A stretch of DNA of 64,000 bases from Megamerina dolium (lineage: Eukaryota; Arthropoda; Insecta; Diptera; Megamerinidae). A program made the translations under genes and the position numbers. Location of the stretch: NCBI GenBank assembly GCA_963854835.1, contig OY978527.1, positions 31,410,547 through 31,474,546 of the forward strand, in the 5' to 3' direction. How positions within the stretch are numbered: position 1 is the stretch's first letter; the number at the start of each line of letters is the position of its first letter. Shown here in pieces: positions 56,655-64,000 of the stretch. The notes beneath the pieces are model-generated. The model did no database searches and was not told where the DNA came from. It saw only the letters and a program-made list of their open reading frames with translations.

Positions 56655-57094
56655 GGCTGATGACAGAGTGAGCGCTACAAGCGTTGCTATGATATGTCGC
56701 TACAACTTGCTACAAAACTCTACTTGTGTTTACTTATGTGCTCGCTCAAATGTTGTCAGAGTGAGAGCAGAGCTACAAAATAGTTTCAGTGCTTGGCCGC
56801 TATAAAGCTAGTAGTGAAGTGATTTATAGCAGCGACATATTGAAGTGAGAGAGAGTAAAAACAGAGAGAGAGAGAGTTCAAATAAAAAATTTGATATGGA
56901 CAATGTGTGGGTGCATGCGTGCGTTGTTTTTTAAACGGTTTTTCGCATTGCTTTTTATTTCTCTCTCTCTCTCAAAAACCACACAATGTAGCACACAATA
57001 TAGCGCTTACTCTGACACGTCAAAGATTGATATAGCAATAGCGGTTGTAGCTTCAAGCATAGCAACGCCTGTAGCTCTCACTCTGTCATCAGCC
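56655..57094. mobile_element. 440-bp MITE (GGCTGATGAC family) with TAA target duplication
   Basis: Inverted ends of ~36 bp (GGCTGATGACAGAGTGAGCG and the complement of CTCTCACTCTGTCATCAGCC) flanked by TAA at 56652-56654 and 57095-57097. The inside has GA repeats mirrored by CT repeats (about 56848-56876 and 56960-56972). The ORF at 56891-57097 is incidental. Confidence 0.9.
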
Positions 57095-57097
57095 TAA

Positions 57098-57290
57098 TGC
57101 TGCAACTAGCCACCGACGTAAAAACGTAGAACGTGTCAGCTGACACGACCTATCTTATGGGAATGTCGTGTTAACGAAAACTCACCAACGTAGGACGGTG
57201 ACGTAGACGTTGCTCGTAGCGGAGAGAATCAACAGCAATTTGATTTTTTACGTAAAAACGTGTCAGCTGATCGCTCTATATGTGTACAGG
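57098..57290. mobile_element. CAGCTG-palindrome MITE-like sequence forming the right arm start
   Basis: Begins TGCTGCAACTAGCCACCGAC right after the TAA, then GTGTCAGCTGACACGACCTA, TCTTATGGGAATGTCGTG and AACGAAAACTCACC, the MITE end in reverse order. It merges into the inverted arm near TTACGTAAAAACGTGTCAGC without a second end. Confidence 0.7.
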
Positions 57291-57534
57291 GTTACCAGCT
57301 TAGACTTTTATAAATGAATAAAAACTTAACTAAATAAGATTAGTTTTTTTTTTAATTAATCAAAACTATCATCGTGTTTAGTAATTTATTAAAATATACT
57401 TCACGTATATTAATTTTTTTTTTTAGTTTATAACATATATATTATGAAATTTGATCATGAAAATGGTAAGTGTGATTAAAAGCATGCACGCACAGTGTTA
57501 CATGGCAACATTGTTATGTATGTATATAAGAAAG

Positions 57535-57702
57535 AACAGTCGATTTCTCCGTCGCTGCTACGGGCATAACTTTTGACAAATTTTTGCTCTTACGTACGAA
57601 CGGTACGTACGTACGCTACGTCGGTGGCTAGTTGCAGCATAAGATAGGTCGTGTCAGCTGACACGTTCTACGTTTTTACGTTCGTGGATAGTTGCAACAT
57701 TA
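57535..57702. mobile_element. CAGCTG-palindrome MITE ends, rearranged
   Basis: TACGTCGGTGGCTAGTTGCAGCA (shown in part: GTCGGTGGCTAGTTGCAGCA, ending 57640) is followed by AAGATAGGTCGTGTCAGCTG and a second, mutated end (GTTCGTGGATAGTTGCAACA, ending 57699) next to TTA. Two ends in a row imply one MITE inserted beside or into another. Confidence 0.65.
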
Positions 57703-58067
57703 GAATGAATAAAATAGAAATAGAATGGAATGGAATGTATGTTTCCTTTTCATATAATGAGTAGAATCTCAACATTTGCAAATGGACGTAAAGCATTTGA
57801 GAGTTCTCTAAACATTCGTTTTGCTTTTCTTTGTTAAAATACAATACATATAAGCAAAATATAAAGTAAATAAGATAACATGACGCGGTTAGACGCAGTA
57901 GTACAAATCATCAGTGCCTGTCATGAAAAGCAACAACAATTATAACGTACAACATACTCGTAGACTCGTAGACATTCGTTTATTTGAAGAGAAAAACCTA
58001 ATGTATGGAATATTTCTTGTACGAGAAATGAGTGGAGTGTTCTTCTTGCCTAATGTTTCACTCTCAC

Positions 58068-58700
<633 letters not shown>

Positions 58701-58771
58701 GAACAGAGCACTATTATTGGTTTTTACCCTTTAATTTAAATAGTGCAAAATAAAACTACTTTTCTGCCAGC

Positions 58772-58860
58772 GCACACATAGTGCAGTAACTAAGTGGTTA
58801 GACCTGAGCTCTGCATTGGAATGTACCCGAGTTCTAATCCTGAAAAGGGCAATTTTTTAA
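58772..58860 (+). repeat. tRNA-like SINE head, diverged
   Basis: TGCAGTAACTAAGTGGTTAG resembles an A box and GAGTTCTAATCC, ~45 bp on, a B box. The rest does not follow the SINE family elsewhere in the window, so it may be a different tRNA-derived sequence. Confidence 0.4.
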
Positions 58861-58984
58861 AAATATATTTTTACTTTTTTTATTTTGTAGAAATTAATTA
58901 CATACAATTTTGTTAAAAACAACATAAATTTTTGAATTAAAAAAAATTTATTACATAAAATTTTATTAAAAATTTAAATTTGCG

Positions 58985-59050
58985 CTTCTACAGCCCGGTA
59001 TCGAAACTCAGAACCTACAGATCGGAACGTGAACGCAATTAGCAATTAAC
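58985..59050 (-). repeat. Diverged SINE head fragment
   Basis: On the plus strand CAGCCCGGTATCGAAACTCA and ACCTACAGATCGGAACGTGA parallel the family B-box region (CAGCCGGGTATTGAACCACG, ACCTACAGATCAGAAGGCG). Old copy. Confidence 0.4.
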
Positions 59051-59362
59051 AAAATGAAAATCAGTTTGTTTCTTTTTTTATTTATTATTAAATGCTGTTG
59101 AGCGAAGAGGGTGGATTATTGTTACTACAGTCACGCTGTTGCTGGGATATATTGTATATATACATACTAAACAGCTGCAAGAATGTAATTGGTTTTCGAA
59201 TGAATTCCTTTACCATCAAAACATGTACAATATTTGCAAAGCATATCTAAATAGAATGAGAATGAGTGAGAAGAAAATATTAGGCAAATAGACTACTCCA
59301 CTCGTTTCTTGTACAAGAAATATTCCACTTCAAATAATCGAACATTTGAGAGTACGTATGTA

Positions 59363-59793
59363 CGACCTCAGCAACCAAGCGCGCCATCTATGTGTGAGCA
59401 CATGTGTTTTGAGGCTTCAACCTTCCTCCACTAACTATCAAAATTTCATGGCATTTGGCTGACATTTAATCTTTATTAACATTCATTTTACAAAACACGT
59501 GTTCGTTTGATGTTGAAATTTTAACATGAAATTTAACACACAGCACTCATTGTTCCTCAATTTTTGGCTCGGAATCAGCTGTGTGTGTTGAATCACCCGC
59601 CGTATTCACCTGATTTGGCACCGTGCGACTTCTTTTTGTTCCCAAAACTGAAATTGAATTCAGACCATACAACGGGCTTCGACGAGGGCACTGGAGCCAA
59701 TTCCGAAAAATGAACTGGAACACGCGTTTGAATCACTATTAAATCGATGTAACAAGTGTATTGAATCAGGAGAATATTTCGAATAAATATACC
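59363..59793 (+). mobile_element. Truncated mariner, sibling of 1864-2395
   Basis: Matches the first copy from CTCAGCAACCAAGCG to AGAATATTTCGAATAAATATACCG, including the HPPYSPDLAPCDFF coding block (59600-59645), with a ~40-bp deletion in the coding part and a 30-bp insertion near 59555. Both terminal repeats are lost. Confidence 0.8.
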
Positions 59794-59864
59794 GTGCATT
59801 TGACAGCAGAGTAGAAAACACGCAATCTTATGAACTCCATAGGTACATGCGTAAAAGTATTTGA

Positions 59865-59900
59865 ACGCATAAAAGTTTAACTTTTTCTACTTTTATGCGT
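59865..59900. repeat. Short perfect hairpin
   Basis: ACGCATAAAAGT and ACTTTTATGCGT, 12-bp arms with a 12-nt loop; a third ATGCGTAAAAGT copy lies at about 59848. Confidence 0.85.
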
Positions 59901-59989
59901 AAAATGACAACTGCCATTTGTGTGAACCAATACTAATATGATAACGCTGTAAATCAAAATGATAGTAATGTTAGTAAATCAAATGATAA

Positions 59990-60300
59990 ATGATGACAAA
60001 AATGACAAGTGTATTTGATGTTACAAGGCATTGCACTGTTTATTTAAGGCTTTACGCAAAAATAAAAAACATCAATGTATGGAACAGCCTGTCCTCCGCC
60101 AGAATTGCTGGCCGTTTGGAATGCTTTTACAACTTTGTGAGGCTGAATAAAGCATCAAAGACTGTCATGCGAGTTGCGATGCAAAATTGTTCAGGATCAC
60201 GCTGTTTTAATTTCTTGGACGTTATGGCAAAGAAACCACTAACTTCATGGCCCAAATATATTTCTTGAATCCACATCTTTCTTATTATCATTAGTTTAAT
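59990..60300 (-). pseudogene. PIF/Harbinger-like transposase, N-terminal remnant
   Basis: Minus strand: MWIQEIYLGHEVSGFF, KKLKQRDPEQFCIATRMTVF and FDALFSLTKL, a stop at 60127, then in the same frame KHSKRPAILAEDRLFHTLMF. This matches the layout at the start of Harbinger DDE nucleases (W-[IV] start, DPE.F....RM...FD.L..L, then a PEERL-like helix). The catalytic domain is absent. Assignment is from motif memory, so moderate. Confidence 0.5.
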
Positions 60301-60841
60301 GCACTCCAAGTACACCATAATTACAATGGTAATCACCATCAATACAGACGTCAAATCTTCATGCATTCTTATCAACATGCTACTATTTTTAAGAATAATA
60401 TTAATATATCACTTCCAAACGCATAGAACGTATACTATTGAGTTACCATATCTGTTCGCACGAAAATGCATAGAAATCGAGAATGCATTCGCACGCACGC
60501 GGATGTTATAGAGGTCCACTTTTACTGCGTCTTGCTGCGTCATGTTGTCTTATCTATTGTATTTTTTTGCTTATATGATAATGTATGTAATGTATATAAC
60601 ATAGGGAAGCAAAACGAATGTTTGGTGTATTCTCAAATACTTTACTTCCATTTGCAAATGTTTAGATTCTCTTCATTCTATGAAAACAAAACATACACTC
60701 CATTCCATTCTATTTCTATTTTATTCATTCTAATTCATATTTGCTTAGAGAATGAAGGGGAGATTCTATTCTAATATCAATGGAGTCTTTTGAAGATGAG
60801 AACAATTATATTCATGCAGCTCTCTAATAGGTACATACATA

Positions 60842-62460
60842 CAGTGGCGAGCAATACCGGTCGAATGTTTTTGAATCTTCGACTTATGTTGCTGTAGAAT
60901 ATTAAATAATAATTCTATTTGTTTGAAATTTTCAAATTTGATTCTTTATTTACTTATTTCAACGTCAACTAATATAAAAAAAAATATTTAAAAAACATAA
61001 ACCAATAATTTCATTGGAAAAACAAAACAACTCAATTCAACAACTCCAGTTTTGCACGCCGCTCTCAGTACATAAAAATCTTAAATTAATTTAAAATTTT
61101 AATATTTTGACCAAAGGCCTTTTCTTTTTAAAACACTATTTATTCTTTTTGGCATACTTTCCACTAACTTTTCAATTGTGCTGTGTGCGTATATTGCTCC
61201 AGGCAACCTTGACGCGCTCCCATAGCTCGTCCAAGTTTTTTGGGGGATGGTCGTGCTGGGACAGCGTTCGCTTGACAATAGTCCACATATTCTCAATTGG
61301 GTTGAGATCTGGGCTTTGCGCAGGCCATTTGAGTGTATTAAATTGTTGATTTGCAAACCACTCTTTCACTATTTTGGCGGTATGTTTCGGATCTCAATCC
61401 TGTTGAAATATGATTTCCCCTATTGGGTACGCACATTCATCAACAAACTCAGGCAAATATGTTTGCAGAATACCAAGGTAGTTTTCCTTTCTCATTATTC
61501 CGTTTATTTTATGTATCGGACCGACGTGCCACCAAGTGAAACATGCCCACACCATTATACCACCGCCGCCATGTTTCATTGTTTGTTTAACTTGATGTTG
61601 TTGGAGTTGCTCGTTGGGTCGATGCCAATAGTAGGACTTACCATCGGATAAGTAACGATTGATTTTTGATTCATCGGACCATATAACCCGCTTCCAGTCG
61701 TCAACAGACCAATTTTTGTGTTCTCGGCAAAACTGTAATCGAGCTGCTAGGTTTTTTTGGAGAGCGCAGGTTTTTTCTGCTTAACAGACGCGACTAATCC
61801 AATTTTTTTAAATGATCTCCTGACTGTCCATTCGCTGAGTGGTTTGTTAATGGCCTGTGAAGCTTCCTTAGGTGTTAATTTGGAGTTTCTACGAAGCAAT
61901 AGTTCCATATGACGAGCATCACTGTCATTCAGTATCCATGGTCGACCTCCAAAATTGCCCGAAGATGGTAGGTTATTCCTTTTTCGCACTGCAATGACTG
62001 TTGATTTGCTAACACCAGTCATTTCTACTATTTTTCGTGTACTATTTTTATTTTCTAATAAAACCACAATACGGTTTTCCAAATCTTTTGATATTTTCCT
62101 CATTTTTGGTGAATTAAATTTTGCTTAAAATCTTGCAACTGAAATTTAACTTTTAGAAATGGCAAATTAACCTTTGAAAAAAAGCAATAACTCATGGATT
62201 TGTTCGGAAAAGTAACGGTAAATCATATGTTATTGTGTACTGAGAGTGGCGTGCAAAACTGGACACATTGACTTTTTGTTGGTTTTCTTATGAATTTATT
62301 GGTCTACGTTTATTTAATATTTTTTAATATTGATTTACGTTAAGATAAGTAAATAAAGAATCAAATTTAAAAATTTCAAACAAATTTAATTATCATTTAA
62401 TATTCTACAGCAACATAAGTCGAAGATTCAAAAACATTCGACCGGTATTGCTCGCCACTG
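60842..62460 (-). mobile_element. Tc1-like element with ~220-bp inverted ends
   Basis: Flanked by TA (60840-60841, 62461-62462). The outer ~66 bp (from CAGTGGCGAGCAATACCGGT) are essentially identical in inverted orientation; similarity continues, with changes, to an inner conserved block CCAGTTTTGCACGCC (61045) / GGCGTGCAAAACTGG (62248). The long-inverted-end layout resembles Tc1 relatives such as Minos, Paris and S. Confidence 0.93.
61099..62103 (-). pseudogene. Tc1-like transposase, broken by two frameshifts and a stop
   Basis: Minus-strand ATG at 62103. N-terminal helix-turn-helix units (NSTRKIVEMTGVSKSTVIAV; LTPKEASQAIN...SEWTVRRSF), then a frameshift near 61750; VIWSDESK (first Asp), KHGGGGIMVWACF and IFQQD followed by TGA (61394-61396) where an Asn codon would be expected; DPKHTA and SPDLNPIENMW (third catalytic Glu) continue in frame; a second frameshift near 61165 precedes LVESMPKRINSVLKRKG and the end at 61099. 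Length (~334 codons) is normal and all three catalytic residues are visible. Inactive but not old. Confidence 0.9.
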
Positions 62461-62462
62461 TA

Positions 62463-64000
62463 TATAAACGCTTTTAACATCTGTATGAATGTAGTGCTTA
62501 AAAAACTGCAATAACTTTTATTTCATTTGCTTTTGCTTCTGAAAAGAACAGCAGTTTTTAGTAAGAGCAAGAGCAGAAAAGGTTTACTGCACCGTACTTT
62601 CGGCAGTCGTCGGTTTGCAAATTCTATTTTGCTTTTGATCAACAGCGCATGTCAAAGCAGTATTCGAATATGACTGCTGACGACTTGAGAAAGCAAACAA
62701 ATTGCAGCTTCTTCGACTACGACTACTGATGACTACACTGCAGCCTTAAGGTAAAATCACTTTTTCTGAAATAAGTAAAGGAAATATAAAATACAAAAAA
62801 TATATACGATTACTTCGGTAAATCAACCGGTTCTTGAACTACTGTTTAGTTCAACCACTCCTTAGGAAAATATTTTTGAAATTTAAAAGTCAAGCTTTTT
62901 TTTATACCTTTTATTTGTCAGTATCAAAACGGATTCATGAAACATAAGTGAGTACATAGTTTGAATTACATTTTTATACATATCGCTAGTCATTATTGAC
63001 ATCTCCTAAGAATCATTCTTACAAATTTCAGTTGTGTACAATACGTAAATATTTTGCTCGTTTCCTGAAAATGTATGCAACATTAGCAATATGATGTTAA
63101 ACTTTTGACCAACGATATATGTATAATTATGCAAAGATTAATAATGCTTTTGCTTATGGAAAACAGACATTTCCCGAACATTCTTACTTAATGCTTCATG
63201 GTGGGTAAAGCAGAGCTGAATTATGTTATAGTGCCGATATCCACTGTTATGTTACTTAGACTGTTTTTAGATACGTCAGTTTTTAAAAGACTCTTCACCA
63301 ATTTTTACATATTCTCTTTTGTTCAACCTCTTTTTATTCAACGATTTTCATAAAAAAAATTTTTGTTTCTGTTTGCTTATTTCAACATTCTGTGGCTTGC
63401 TTGCATGCAAAACCAAATAATTTGCAAAAAAATACAAATACTATGATTTCGGACAAAATTATCAAAAATGTCTTATGTACCAGCTTGCTTCGATTTCTTT
63501 CAATATTTGTACTAACGCCTCTCTTGTCAAGTTCACAAAAATTGCGAATACTGTAAGTACGAAATGAATCAAAAATCGTCGTAAAATTGTTGGTACAGCC
63601 GATTTTGACTAGTTCCTATGCCTTGCCCACAATTAAAATATCGGTGAGAGAAATCTTTCAAAAATCAGCCAGAGAAGTAACGTAAAGTAACTTTACCAGA
63701 ATATGTGTAAGCAGTTAATGAAATCATATCATAATGTAAATTAAAGTAGCCAATCTGCCTCGATTAGATTTTTCAGCACGTATCTTCATGTTTTATAGTA
63801 ATTTTAATTTATTATTTTCTATACAATAAATCGTCTTTAATCTTTTGAACATATGTACAAATATTTGACTTTAATATAAAAATTGTTAGTGTAAACATCG
63901 TCTGATGAAAAATAGACAAAATCCAATATGGAATAATTGAGCTAAAACATCTGATTTTTCCGCAATCTATGATTTGGATTTCTTTTAGAAGTGTTTTAAT
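62463..64000. other. AT-rich sequence to the window end, nothing recognised
   Basis: No ORF with a motif, no repeats of the families above, no terminal repeats. Could be intron or intergenic. Confidence 0.4.

Larger units (their letters stand above)
51529..57530. mobile_element. Composite inverted-arm (fold-back) structure
   Basis: The left arm (51529-51905, continuing at 56549-56654 after the LTR element) is the inverted counterpart of the right arm (about 57150-57530). Matching landmarks: ATAACAATG, CACTGTGCGTGCATGC, GAAATTTGATCATGAAAATG, TATACTTCACGTATATTAAT, AAACTATCATCGTG, ACAGGGTTACCAGCTTAGAC and AATCAAATTGCTGTTGATTC. Inserted within are a SINE tail (51688), a whole LTR retrotransposon (51906), a MITE in its 3' LTR, and a 440-bp MITE (56655) near the centre of symmetry. 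Confidence 0.82.

Noticed and set aside
56891..57097. ORF with hydrophobic N-terminus as a secreted peptide
   Set aside because: Lies entirely in the 440-bp MITE and ends in its terminal repeat.

Overview
This is an AT-rich eukaryotic window, most likely from a dipteran insect. The single complete gene is split by introns with good GT/AG junctions and its protein is insect-like. Nearly everything else is insect-type transposable-element debris (Tc1, mariner, pogo and PIF/Harbinger DNA elements, Ty3/gypsy, BEL/Pao, Jockey-type LINEs, tRNA-derived SINEs). A tephritid fruit fly is my best guess from the mixture of repeats, but that is inference. I see no bacterial features, CRISPR arrays or operons.

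Host genes. A minus-strand exon at 225-398 encodes a complete SH3 domain at the extreme N-terminus of a protein (NCKIPSD/SPIN90-like layout); the gene runs off the left edge. A six-exon minus-strand gene at 10708-13335 encodes a mitochondrial-type branched-chain amino acid aminotransferase, apparently intact apart from an unresolved 5' end. Three short exon candidates (8479-8490, 24009-24096, 28319-28336) and one orphan ORF (16552-16758) are weakly supported.

Repeats, left to right. 1.0-4.9 kb: an internally deleted mariner, the first copy of a 0.5-kb MITE starting TAGCC, and two pieces of a mariner-like element. 4.9-8.3 kb: a decayed Ty3/gypsy element. 12 kb: a MITE copy inside the first visible intron of the aminotransferase. 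18.4-21 kb: a cluster of tRNA-derived SINEs. 21.4-23.0 kb: a nearly intact Tc1-like element with a sister copy at 40.9-42.5 kb. 24.8-26 kb: a LINE remnant. 31-34.7 kb: a second gypsy piece split by a 3-kb insertion built of ~299-bp tandem units. 35.2-36.3 kb: BEL/Pao gag-protease remnant. 37.5-43.4 kb: SINEs, mariner, MITEs and Tc1. 44.7-46.5 kb: a Jockey-type LINE inside a SINE. 47.0-48.3 kb: a LINE inside a MITE. 48.9-51.3 kb: a minus-strand Jockey-type LINE.

51.5-60.8 kb is the most elaborate part: two adjacent inverted-arm structures. The first carries a young LTR retrotransposon (identical 317-bp LTRs, 4-bp target duplication, serine-tRNA-type primer site, gag, -1 slippery site, pol truncated in the integrase). 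The second carries a PIF/Harbinger transposase remnant, a pogo-like fragment and a mariner fragment. 60.8-62.5 kb is another Tc1-like element with ~220-bp inverted ends.

The value of the window is stratigraphic. In five places a second copy in the window supplies the pre-insertion sequence, so insertion points, target duplications and order of events can be read directly. Many short elements share 3-bp TAA/TTA target duplications, and a PIF/Harbinger-like transposase fragment lies in the same window.
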